From positions 4,527-19,107 of the forward strand of contig NZAS01000118.1 in NCBI GenBank assembly GCA_002686195.1: a DNA stretch of 14,581 nucleotides, in the 5' to 3' direction. Within the stretch, counting starts at the first letter, position 1. The number at the start of each line of letters is the position of its first letter. This document shows, one piece after another, positions 6,239-13,215 of this stretch. The DNA is from Candidatus Pacearchaeota archaeon (GTDB taxonomy: Archaea; Nanoarchaeota; Nanoarchaeia; Pacearchaeales; GW2011-AR1). The notes below the pieces were generated by a model that was given only the letters and a program-made list of their open reading frames with translations, was not told the origin of the DNA and ran no database searches. A program made the translations under genes and the position numbers.

Positions 6239-7098
6239 TGAAAATAGCATTATGTTTACATGGATATTATGATTCAATAAAAGATTCAAGTTCTTGTGGT
6301 GATGATGGATTTTTATATATAAAAAAACATATATTAGATGAAATAAATAATGGACATGAAGTTGACGTTTTTTTTCATAACTGGCAACCTAATTTAGAAG
6401 AAAAGTTAGTGAATTTATATAAACCTAAAAAACATATAGTGGAATCACAAATTGATTTTAATAAAATAGCTGAAAAACATAAAGTTAGTAGAAAATATTT
6501 GGATAAAAATAATCAATTGGGAAGTTGGCAGTTAACATCAAAAACTGGCACTGGGTATGTCGGGCCAGAGAGAATTTTAAGTCAGTTTTATTCAGTACAA
6601 AAATCAATAGAATTAAAAAAGCAATACGAAGAAGAAAATAATTTTAAATATGATTGTGTAATAAAAACAAGATTTGATTTAGGTAGAATTAATAGAAATA
6701 CAAGTAAAATATATCCGTGTCAATGTATAAATTTTGATACAACTCTTGATATGAGTTATTTTTATCAAGTTTATTGGGATTTATTTAATGAAGGACCGGC
6801 AGATATGTGGTTTTACTCAAATTCAGAAAATATGGATAATTTTTGTAATTTCTACGACAAAGTTTTGATGGAATATCTTCCAATAGGAAGTGAATATCAT
6901 AAAGCCGTGGTGAACGGGTGGCCACAATCTAAACTTAATGATTTTAGAAGTAATGAATTATTTAAAGAACAACCATCAGATATTTTACATAAATATCCAT
7001 CTCATATGGTTGTAAATGGTATATTATTACATAAATGGTTTTTAATGGATTGTAAATTGTGGTATAATTCTATAGCATTAGAGTCTAAATGGGAATAA
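6238..7098 (+). CDS. putative glycosyltransferase-like protein (family shared with 11321-12097)
   Basis: Not assignable to a named family with certainty. The N-terminus (K-I-A-L-C-L-H-G), a V-D-V-F-F-H-N-W segment at 42-49, and N-N-F-K-Y-D-C-V-I-K-T-R-F-D-L at 134-148 resemble glycosyltransferase-like proteins of polysaccharide and phage loci. In these the R-x-D element plausibly serves the nucleotide-sugar-binding role of a DXD motif. The gene at 11321 has the same two landmarks (V-D-C-F-A-H-F-W and N-N-F-K-Y-D-Y-V-I-R-I-R-P-D-I), so the two are paralogues. No signal peptide or membrane segment is evident, suggesting a cytoplasmic enzyme. It is translationally coupled to the FkbM gene by a one-base overlap and followed by a 35-base gap, the longest clear intergenic gap in the first 12 kb. 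Role inferred from motifs and context only. Confidence 0.62.
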   Translation: MKIALCLHGYYDSIKDSSSCGDDGFLYIKKHILDEINNGHEVDVFFHNWQPNLEEKLVNLYKPKKHIVESQIDFNKIAEKHKVSRKYLDKNNQLGSWQLTSKTGTGYVGPERILSQFYSVQKSIELKKQYEEENNFKYDCVIKTRFDLGRINRNTSKIYPCQCINFDTTLDMSYFYQVYWDLFNEGPADMWFYSNSENMDNFCNFYDKVLMEYLPIGSEYHKAVVNGWPQSKLNDFRSNELFKEQPSDILHKYPSHMVVNGILLHKWFLMDCKLWYNSIALESKWE

Positions 7099-7104
7099 GT
7101 AAAA

Positions 7105-7112
7105 AATAAATA
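7105..7112 (+). promoter_or_regulatory. possible T4-type late promoter element (AATAAATA)
   Basis: AATAAATA lies in the 35-base gap upstream of the gene at 7134 and differs by one base from the T4 late-promoter consensus TATAAATA. Such strings arise often by chance in AT-rich DNA. A separate GAGAGG ribosome binding site at 7120-7125, 8 bases before ATG 7134, is convincing. Confidence 0.22.
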
Positions 7113-7133
7113 TTAAATTGAGAGGTAGAATAT

Positions 7134-8198
7134 ATGAAAAACTTAATAGTAACAGCAGCGGGATTATCATCAAGATTTGAAGGACTAAAACCAAAGTGGA
7201 TGCTTACTCACCCAAAGGGAAATTGGATGATTGTAGAAGCTTTAAAGAATTTAGATTTTGATAATATAGATAAAGTATATCTTGTGTTTTTACAAGAACA
7301 TATTGAAAAATATAATTGTAGAGGTGCTATTGATATGTGTTTGGAAGAACTTGGAGTAAAAGATAAAGCAGAGGTTGTTTTGTTGGATGAACGAACAGAT
7401 AACCAACCACATACCGTTTATGAAGCTATAAAGAAAGCGAATATACAAGGACAGGTAATAATCAAAGAGGTTGATAATAGATTTAAATATGATGTGCAAG
7501 ATGGTAACTTTATGTGTTATTATGATTTGAATAAAACAACGTCAATCAACCCATCAAACAAAAGTTATATAACAATTGATGATGAGGGTTATATTTTAAG
7601 TTTGGTAGAGAAAAAAGTAATATCATCTACATTTGGGTGTGGTAGTTATTCGTTTGAAAATAGTGAAGATTATTGTGAATACTTTGAAAAATTATCTAAA
7701 GATACTAAAAATTTATTTTTATCTGATATCATAAAAGGAATGATTAATGGTGGAATTAAATTTAAACCTGTATTAGTTTCAGATTATATAGATTGGGGAA
7801 CAAAAGAGGATTGGTTTAATTATGTTAGACAATATAAAACACTATTCGTGGATATAGATGGAACATTAGTTAAAAGTTCTGGTAAGTATACACCACCATA
7901 TTGGGGTGAAACAGATGGTATAAGAGAAAATATAGATTTTCTAAATAAGTTATATGATACAGGTAAGGTTTATATTATATTGACTACTGCTAGACCATCT
8001 TCAGCTAAAGATGTCACGATAAAACAAATGGAAACGGAGGGAGTGAAATATGATAATATTATCTTTGATTTATTTCATGCAAATAGAACATTGATAAATG
8101 ATTATGGAACTTCCAATCCCTATCCAACTTGTGATGCAGTTAACATAGTTAGAAACTCAAATGAATTAGAACGATTTTTAAAGGATTTAGGAAAATGA
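7134..8198 (+). CDS. bifunctional nucleotidyltransferase-HAD phosphatase
   Basis: A fusion of two sugar-nucleotide enzymes. Residues 1 to about 232 are a GT-A-fold sugar-1-phosphate nucleotidyltransferase, with the signature A-A-G-L-S-S-R-F near 8-15 and K-P-K at 19-21, an acidic K-E-V-D-N-R at 121-126, and D-W-G-T-K-E-D at 220-226. Residues about 235-354 are a HAD phosphatase, with motif I D-I-D-G-T at 240-244, motif II in L-T-T-A-R-P at 263-268, and a late I-N-D-Y-G-T-S-N-P-Y-P-T at 301-312 like the small phosphatases of capsule loci. The two activities fit consecutive steps, dephosphorylation of a sugar bisphosphate and nucleotidyl transfer to the sugar 1-phosphate. The start follows GAGAGG with good spacing, and the end overlaps the next gene as ATGA. 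Substrate is not fixed by sequence. Confidence 0.85.
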   Translation: MKNLIVTAAGLSSRFEGLKPKWMLTHPKGNWMIVEALKNLDFDNIDKVYLVFLQEHIEKYNCRGAIDMCLEELGVKDKAEVVLLDERTDNQPHTVYEAIKKANIQGQVIIKEVDNRFKYDVQDGNFMCYYDLNKTTSINPSNKSYITIDDEGYILSLVEKKVISSTFGCGSYSFENSEDYCEYFEKLSKDTKNLFLSDIIKGMINGGIKFKPVLVSDYIDWGTKEDWFNYVRQYKTLFVDIDGTLVKSSGKYTPPYWGETDGIRENIDFLNKLYDTGKVYIILTTARPSSAKDVTIKQMETEGVKYDNIIFDLFHANRTLINDYGTSNPYPTCDAVNIVRNSNELERFLKDLGK

Positions 8199-9199
8199 AA
8201 AAAATATTAATCACAGGTGGTGCAGGATTTATTGGTTCACAATTAGGTTATCATTTACACAATCAAGGACATGAAGTGATTCTTTTAGATAATATGAGTT
8301 ATGGTAATAAAGATAATTTAGAAATAGATGGTAAAACATTTGGAACTTTTATTGAGGATGATGTTAGAAATAAAACAATCCTTAACTATACGAAGGGTAT
8401 AGATTATGTATATCATTTTGCTGGTATAGCACCATTACCAGATTGTCAAGAAAATCCAAAAGATGCTATAGATATAAATGTCGCTGGAACAGCTAATGTT
8501 CTTGAAGCTGCTCGTTTAAACGGTGTTAAGAGAGTTATATTCGCTTCAACAAGTGCATTATATGAAAATCATACAACATACCCAGCCAAAGAAACTGATG
8601 ATGTTTATCCTGATTTAATTTATGCAACAACAAAAAAACAATGTGAGTTGTTATGTGAATCTTTTGGTAGTGTTTATAATTTACCTATAGTAATGTTAAG
8701 GTTTTTTAATGTGTATGGCCCTCATCAAGATTTCAGGAGAAAACATCCACCTTTAACAGGGTATCTAATGAAAACATTTTTACAGAATGAGATACCAACA
8801 TTATTTTCTGATGGTGAACAGAGAAGAGATTATGTATATATTGATGATTTAATTAATATATGTGAAATAGTAATGACTCACGATAAGGCTGTTGGTGAAA
8901 AGTTTAATGTTAGTTCTGGTAATACTTATTCAGTAAATGAAATCTATGATAGTGTTGCTAAATGTTTTAATATCACTTCTAAACCTAACTACAATGTTCC
9001 TTCAAACTTTTGGAATGCATATCCACATCTTTTTGAAGGAAAATACACTCTAAATAAAAATAGATTAGAAAAAGAAGTTTTAAAATATTGTGTGGGTGAT
9101 ACTACTAAATCAAAAGATGTATTGGATTGGGAAGCTAAAACTACTTTAGATGATGGTATGAAAAAATGTGTTGAACATGCAAAACAGGTGGGTTTATAA
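8195..9199 (+). CDS. NAD-dependent sugar epimerase (extended SDR), second copy
   Basis: Full-length (334 residues) nucleotide-sugar epimerase/dehydratase of the GalE/WbpP-like extended SDR group. T-G-G-A-G-F-I-G-S lies at 7-15, the H-F-A-G strand at 74-77, the active-site segment A-S-T-S-A-L-Y at 117-123 (Ser120 expected), Y143 and K147 in Y-A-T-T-K, R-F-F-N-V-Y-G-P at 169-176, and R-R-D-Y-V-Y-I-D-D at 210-218. It is only distantly similar to the gene at 303, so the two are not a recent duplication and probably act on different sugars. It is coupled to the upstream fusion gene by a 4-base overlap, and AAGGA at 8181-8185 sits 9 bases before the ATG. Substrate undetermined. Confidence 0.9.
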   Translation: MKKILITGGAGFIGSQLGYHLHNQGHEVILLDNMSYGNKDNLEIDGKTFGTFIEDDVRNKTILNYTKGIDYVYHFAGIAPLPDCQENPKDAIDINVAGTANVLEAARLNGVKRVIFASTSALYENHTTYPAKETDDVYPDLIYATTKKQCELLCESFGSVYNLPIVMLRFFNVYGPHQDFRRKHPPLTGYLMKTFLQNEIPTLFSDGEQRRDYVYIDDLINICEIVMTHDKAVGEKFNVSSGNTYSVNEIYDSVAKCFNITSKPNYNVPSNFWNAYPHLFEGKYTLNKNRLEKEVLKYCVGDTTKSKDVLDWEAKTTLDDGMKKCVEHAKQVGL

Positions 9200-9201
9200 T
9201 T

Positions 9202-9945
9202 ATGACAAGTATACCGATTATATGTTATTCACATTCATCATATAGTGATTTGTGGGAAATATTTTTTAATCAGATTAATTTATATTTTCCAAATAATAAA
9301 AAATATTTATTTACAGATGATGATAAAAATAAACCATTTGATGATATTCAAACTATATTTTTCAATGACAATGATTCTTATTCAACTAGAGTAACTCAAT
9401 GTTTAAAACAAATAGATGAAAAAATTTGTATATTTAAACATGAAGATATGATTTTGTACGATTCTCCAAATATAACAAAATTAGATGAAATTATTGGTTT
9501 TATTGAGGAATATAATATAGATTATATAAAATTGTTAAAGGGTGGTCATCAATTTGACGAAGTTTTAGAAAACATGCCAATTAACAATTTATATTGGATA
9601 CCTCATACATCAACTAATTTGTCATTTGCAATACAACCTACGATATGGAAAGTAAATAAGTTATTGGATATATATCAAAATTCAAGTCCAAGTAAATTAG
9701 TTGGTAATGTGGCTGTCGGTGATTTTGAAATAAATGCTTCGGAGTATGTAAACAAATCCGATATTAATGGTTTATATTGGTATGACAATGAACCTAAAAG
9801 AGGTATGCATCATTATGATTGTAATATATATCCTTGTGGAAATATGATTTATAAAGGTAAATGGGTTTATTCTGAATATAAATCTGAATTAACAAGATTA
9901 TTTGAAGAGTATAACATAGATAAAAATTTAAGGGGAACTATATGA
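9202..9945 (+). CDS. putative glycosyltransferase-like protein
   Basis: No confident family name. The protein opens with a short hydrophobic strand I-P-I-I-C-Y-S. It then has a S-Y-S-T-R-V-T-Q segment at 59-66 and F-K-H-E-D-M-I-L-Y-D at 78-87, which has the look of the acidic metal/nucleotide-sugar site of GT-A folds. S-F-A-I-Q-P-T-I-W-K at 151-160 followed by D-F-E-I-N-A-S-E (about 174-181) resembles the acceptor-side pattern of small glycosyltransferases in capsule and phage loci. It has 247 residues and no signal peptide or membrane helix. AGGTGG at 9186-9191 precedes the start, and the stop overlaps the next gene as ATGA. Function is inferred from these motifs and from being embedded among sugar genes. 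Confidence 0.6.
   Translation: MTSIPIICYSHSSYSDLWEIFFNQINLYFPNNKKYLFTDDDKNKPFDDIQTIFFNDNDSYSTRVTQCLKQIDEKICIFKHEDMILYDSPNITKLDEIIGFIEEYNIDYIKLLKGGHQFDEVLENMPINNLYWIPHTSTNLSFAIQPTIWKVNKLLDIYQNSSPSKLVGNVAVGDFEINASEYVNKSDINGLYWYDNEPKRGMHHYDCNIYPCGNMIYKGKWVYSEYKSELTRLFEEYNIDKNLRGTI
9930..9935 (+). promoter_or_regulatory. AAGGGG ribosome binding site for the HAD-nucleotidyltransferase gene
   Basis: AAGGGG lies 6 bases before ATG 9942 and within the end of the upstream gene, confirming this start. Confidence 0.6.
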
Positions 9946-11318
9946 TAAAATTAGTTATATTTGATTTAGATGGAGTATTAGTTGATGCTCGTGAATTGCA
10001 CTATAATGCATTAAACAAAGCTTTAAATTCTATAGATGAAAAATATGTAATACAAAGAGATGAACATTTGTCTACATATGATGGTTTGTCTACAACGAAA
10101 AAACTTGATATGTTAACTAAAAACAAAGGGTTACCTTTAGAATTACACGATAGTGTTTGGAAATTAAAACAAGATATGACTATTAAAATTATAGATGGTT
10201 TTTCTGTTGACGAAAGAATACAATCTATTTTAAGGAGTTTGAAGTCGGAGGGATATAAAATAGCCTGTGCTACAAACTCTATCAGAGAAACCGCTAAATT
10301 ACAATTAATTAGAAAAGGTTTTTTCGAGTACATTGATTTTATGTATTCTAATCAAGATGTTAAAAATCCAAAACCAAGTTCAGAAATGTATTTAAAATGT
10401 ATGATTAAAGCTGAAGTAAATCCAAATGAAACTATTATAGTTGAAGATTCACATATAGGAAGAAAAGGTGCATTAAGTAGTGGTGCACATTTATGTGCTG
10501 TAGAAGATTGTAATGATGTTTCATACGATAAAATAAAAAGAGCTATTGATTTAGCTAATGAAAAGGAAGAAATAAAACCAAAATGGCAAGGAGGAAATAT
10601 GAATGTATTGATACCAATGGCTGGAGCCGGTTCAAGATTTGAACAAGCTGGATATACTTTTCCGAAACCACTTATAGAGGTTGATGGAAAACCTATGATA
10701 CAAACAGTGGTTGAGAATTTAAATATAGATGCTAAACATATATTTATTGTTCAAAAAGAGCATTATGTGAAGTATAATTTAAAGTATTTATTAAATTTAA
10801 TTACCGATAATAATTGTGAGATAGTTCAAGTAGATGGTATTACAGAAGGAGCTGCGTGTACTACATTGTTAGCGAAACAATATATTGATAATGATGAACC
10901 ATTAGTTATGGCTAATTCAGACCAATTTGTAGAATGGGATTCAAATGAATTTATGTACTCAATGACAGCAGATAATATTGATGGTGGTATAGTTTCCTTT
11001 GAAGCTACACATCCCAAGTGGTCTTTTGCTAAATTGAATGATGAGGGTTTTGTATCAGAAGTAGCTGAAAAGAAACCTATATCAAACATAGCTACAGTTG
11101 GAATATATTATTGGAATAAAGGTTCTGATTATGTTAAGTATGCAGAGCAGATGATTGATAAAGATATAAGAACAAATAATGAGTTTTATGTTTGTCCTGT
11201 ATATAATGAAGCTATTGGTGATGATAAAAAAATTAAAGTATTTCCAATTGAAAAGATGTGGGGATTGGGAACACCAGAAGATTTAAATAATTTTTTAAAC
11301 CAATATGGAGTAGAATAA
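9942..11318 (+). CDS. bifunctional HAD phosphatase-nucleotidyltransferase
   Basis: A fusion in the opposite order to the gene at 7134. Residues 1 to about 210 are a HAD hydrolase of the beta-phosphoglucomutase-like class: motif I D-L-D-G-V at 8-12, C-A-T-N-S at 109-113, K-N-P-K-P at 141-145, and V-E-D-S-H-I-G at 167-173. Residues 220-458 are a sugar-1-phosphate nucleotidyltransferase of the HddC/RmlA-like fold: M-A-G-A-G-S-R-F at 226-233, P-K-P at 241-243, N-S-D-Q at 325-328, and G-L-G-T-P-E-D at 441-447. In the GDP-heptose route a phosphatase and then HddC act in this order on heptose 1,7-bisphosphate, which suits the HddA-like kinase at 1881, but other NDP-sugars are possible. Met220 begins the second domain and has its own Shine-Dalgarno sequence, so a free nucleotidyltransferase may also be made. 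Confidence 0.88.
   Translation: MIKLVIFDLDGVLVDARELHYNALNKALNSIDEKYVIQRDEHLSTYDGLSTTKKLDMLTKNKGLPLELHDSVWKLKQDMTIKIIDGFSVDERIQSILRSLKSEGYKIACATNSIRETAKLQLIRKGFFEYIDFMYSNQDVKNPKPSSEMYLKCMIKAEVNPNETIIVEDSHIGRKGALSSGAHLCAVEDCNDVSYDKIKRAIDLANEKEEIKPKWQGGNMNVLIPMAGAGSRFEQAGYTFPKPLIEVDGKPMIQTVVENLNIDAKHIFIVQKEHYVKYNLKYLLNLITDNNCEIVQVDGITEGAACTTLLAKQYIDNDEPLVMANSDQFVEWDSNEFMYSMTADNIDGGIVSFEATHPKWSFAKLNDEGFVSEVAEKKPISNIATVGIYYWNKGSDYVKYAEQMIDKDIRTNNEFYVCPVYNEAIGDDKKIKVFPIEKMWGLGTPEDLNNFLNQYGVE
10588..10601 (+). promoter_or_regulatory. internal Shine-Dalgarno and in-frame ATG at the domain boundary
   Basis: AAGGAGG at 10588-10594 is followed by four bases and ATG 10599-10601, in frame with the HAD-nucleotidyltransferase gene (codon 220). 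This is the strongest ribosome binding site in the window, although its spacing is slightly short. It lies exactly where the nucleotidyltransferase domain begins, and initiation here would give a 239-residue protein. The linker residues W-Q-G-G-N are encoded by this site. Confidence 0.65.
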
Positions 11319-11320
11319 TT

Positions 11321-12097
11321 ATGAATAACCATCAAAAAGATGGTAGAGTAGCAGTATGTTTTTCAGGACAAGCACGAATATCTGAAAAAAATATAAATTA
11401 TTTTATAAAAAATATTATTGAACCATTTTCAAATTCTGGATATGATGTTGATTGTTTTGCTCATTTTTGGACATACATAAACGAGAGTACTACTTTAAGT
11501 AGAGTTAATAATAGAGAAATGAATATGGGGTTAACGGGTGATTATGATAATAGTGTTTTTGATAAATTAAGTTATTTTAATAAACAATTAAAACCTGTTA
11601 ATATACAATTAAATAAAAATCTAAATGAAATATCAGAATTTAAATTTGATAAACTTAATCACCCCCACGCTGCGGGATATAATAGTCAATATTTATCTAT
11701 TCAGTTAGCTGCTATGTTATGTAATAATCATGAAATTGAAAACAATTTTAAATATGATTATGTTATCAGAATTAGACCAGATATTTCTATTATGACTCCA
11801 TTAAATATTCAAGAATTAGATAATAATTTTATTTGTGTTTCTAATGTAAATGCTCACGGATTTGGTAGAACGACTTTTAATGAACTTATCCATTGTAATG
11901 ACCAATTTGCAATATCTTCTTCTGATAATATGTATAAATATTCACAAATATTAGATTATACCATTGATAATTTACAAAAATCTTGGTTTATAGATGAGAT
12001 GAATAATAAAAACATATTTGGTTCAGAAAGAATATTTTGGTTATATGTTAATACATTTAGTAAAATTAAAAAAATAAATTTAAGGATTTCATTATGA
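11321..12097 (+). CDS. putative glycosyltransferase-like protein, paralogue of 6238-7098
   Basis: Shares with the gene at 6238 an N-terminal strand (V-A-V-C-F-S-G-Q-A-R at 10-19), V-D-C-F-A-H-F-W at 43-50, and N-N-F-K-Y-D-Y-V-I-R-I-R-P-D-I at 141-155. The opening S-G-Q-x-R followed later by R-x-R-x-D is a combination I associate with glycosyltransferase-like proteins of capsule loci and phages; R-P-D is the likely sugar-nucleotide site. It has 258 residues and no membrane segment. It starts 2 bases after the upstream stop with GGAG a short way before it, and the 3' end overlaps the GDPD-like gene as ATGA. Acceptor and donor unknown. Confidence 0.62.
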   Translation: MNNHQKDGRVAVCFSGQARISEKNINYFIKNIIEPFSNSGYDVDCFAHFWTYINESTTLSRVNNREMNMGLTGDYDNSVFDKLSYFNKQLKPVNIQLNKNLNEISEFKFDKLNHPHAAGYNSQYLSIQLAAMLCNNHEIENNFKYDYVIRIRPDISIMTPLNIQELDNNFICVSNVNAHGFGRTTFNELIHCNDQFAISSSDNMYKYSQILDYTIDNLQKSWFIDEMNNKNIFGSERIFWLYVNTFSKIKKINLRISL

Positions 12098-12531
12098 TTC
12101 TAATATCTCATAGAGGAAATTTAAAAGGCAAGTTACCAGAATATGAAAATGACCCTGGATATATTGATGAAGCTTTAAATAAGGGTTATGAGGTAGAAAT
12201 AGATGTTTGGTATAAAGATAAGAATTGGTATCTCGGACATGATGGACCACAATATGAAATAAATTTAAAATATTTAAAAAATGATAAATTTTGGTGTCAT
12301 GCTAAAAATATAGAGGCTCTTAATAAAATGTTGAAACACGATATACATTGTTTTTGGCACCAAGAAGATGATGTAACATTAACTTCAAAAGGTTTTATGT
12401 GGACATATCCTGGAAAACCATTAACTGATAAGTCTATTTGTGTTTTACCAGAAAAAAATAATCAAATTCCAAAAAAAGCTCTTGGAATTTGTAGTGATTA
12501 TGTTGTAAATTATAAAAAATTAGGGAAATAA
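12094..12531 (+). CDS. small glycerophosphodiester phosphodiesterase-like protein
   Basis: A 145-residue protein with the catalytic landmarks of the GDPD/PI-PLC-like TIM-barrel family: I-S-H-R-G-N at 4-9 (His6, Arg7), E-V-E-I-D-V at 33-38 (Glu35, Asp37), and L-G-H-D-G at 47-51 (His49). These are the expected metal and catalytic residues, all in the first third. True GDPD enzymes are usually about 230-300 residues, so only about half a barrel is present and the back half is missing or very reduced. It may cleave or form a phosphodiester in a glycan, or be non-catalytic. AAGGA at 12082-12086, 7 bases before the ATG, supports the start, and the 4-base overlap couples it to the preceding glycosyltransferase-like gene. 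Confidence 0.68.
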   Translation: MILISHRGNLKGKLPEYENDPGYIDEALNKGYEVEIDVWYKDKNWYLGHDGPQYEINLKYLKNDKFWCHAKNIEALNKMLKHDIHCFWHQEDDVTLTSKGFMWTYPGKPLTDKSICVLPEKNNQIPKKALGICSDYVVNYKKLGK

Positions 12532-12536
12532 TAATA

Positions 12537-12683
12537 TGATAGATTTAAAATCAATGGGGGGAAAAAATAGTAAAAGATAAATATTTTAGAGGAACAAACA
12601 TTAAGGAAAGGTGGGAACAGAAACATATTCAACAATATCATTTAGATAAACCATTTGATTTTACCGCATATGAAAATAATGAT
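12537..12683 (+). other. frame-disrupted 5' end of the downstream methyltransferase gene
   Basis: The methyltransferase frame stays open upstream of ATG 12684 to a TAA at 12546-12548. From 12567 it encodes plausible protein (I-V-K-D-K-Y-F-R-G-T, then E-R-W-E-Q-K-H and F-D-F-T-A-Y-E) but has no ATG, GTG or TTG. ATG 12554, next to a G6 run at 12556-12561 and an A6 run at 12562-12567, is one base out of frame. Removing one base from either run would join it to this frame, giving about 43 extra residues. The small ORF from ATG 12536 stops after 14 codons. Confidence 0.6.
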
Positions 12684-13205
12684 ATGAGTGGTTATGGTAC
12701 TGTCGCAGCTAAATTATTAGAGGAAAATAAGGACGCATTTAAGAAAACAACTTTACACGAACTTGGGTGTGGAAATGGTAGTTTTTCTGCATATGTAAAA
12801 TTAAATGTTTTAAAGGATTGGGAAATAAGTGCCGAGGATTTTTCAACGGTGGCGATAGATACAGCAAAACAAAAATGCCCAACTGTTAATTATTTTACAA
12901 ATGATTTTTTGTTAAATAGGGTTGATAAAGATTATGGTTGTTTAGCTATGTTTGAAACGATTGAACATATTGAAGAGGGTACAAATTATGAAATATTAGA
13001 TAATATATTGGAACATTGTGAATATGCAATTATATCAACGGTTGATACTGAGGATACTTGTTTTGGAGAACACATTTCTCACTATAAAATTGATACATTT
13101 GGAAACAAGGGATATGATGTTATATGGAAAAGTTTTTTGGGTGAAATACAAATGCCAGATGGCATTTATCATTATATGATATTTTTATTGAAAGGCAAAC
13201 TTTAG
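12684..13205 (+). CDS. class I SAM-dependent methyltransferase, probably N-terminally incomplete
   Basis: SAM-binding motif H-E-L-G-C-G-N-G-S at 25-33, with a second acidic motif E-D-F-S at 51-54, D-Y-G-C-L-A-M-F-E at the expected fourth strand, and E-H-I-E-E just after it. It is a small, cytoplasmic methyltransferase, probably acting on a sugar or sugar intermediate. ATG 12684 is the first in-frame ATG, but it has no good ribosome binding site, and coding-like sequence continues upstream in the same frame for about 40 codons. The listed start is therefore probably not native, and the true N-terminus is likely to lie near 12554 across a homopolymer indel. The stop is followed by an 10-base gap to the next gene. 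Confidence 0.75.
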   Translation: MSGYGTVAAKLLEENKDAFKKTTLHELGCGNGSFSAYVKLNVLKDWEISAEDFSTVAIDTAKQKCPTVNYFTNDFLLNRVDKDYGCLAMFETIEHIEEGTNYEILDNILEHCEYAIISTVDTEDTCFGEHISHYKIDTFGNKGYDVIWKSFLGEIQMPDGIYHYMIFLLKGKL

Positions 13206-13215
13206 GTTAGATATA

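Noticed and set aside
10001..10333. Reverse-strand open frame of 110 codons
   Set aside because: Shadow of the HAD domain gene, which has clear motifs on the + strand.
12556..12567. G-GGA-AAA type slippery sequence suggesting programmed -1 frameshifting into the methyltransferase
   Set aside because: From ATG 12536 or 12554 a -1 shift enters the wrong frame; +1 (or -2) would be needed, so a homopolymer indel explains it better.
12576..12583. GATAAATA, resembling a late promoter, before ATG 12684
   Set aside because: It falls in coding-like sequence of the methyltransferase frame, and such strings are frequent by chance here.
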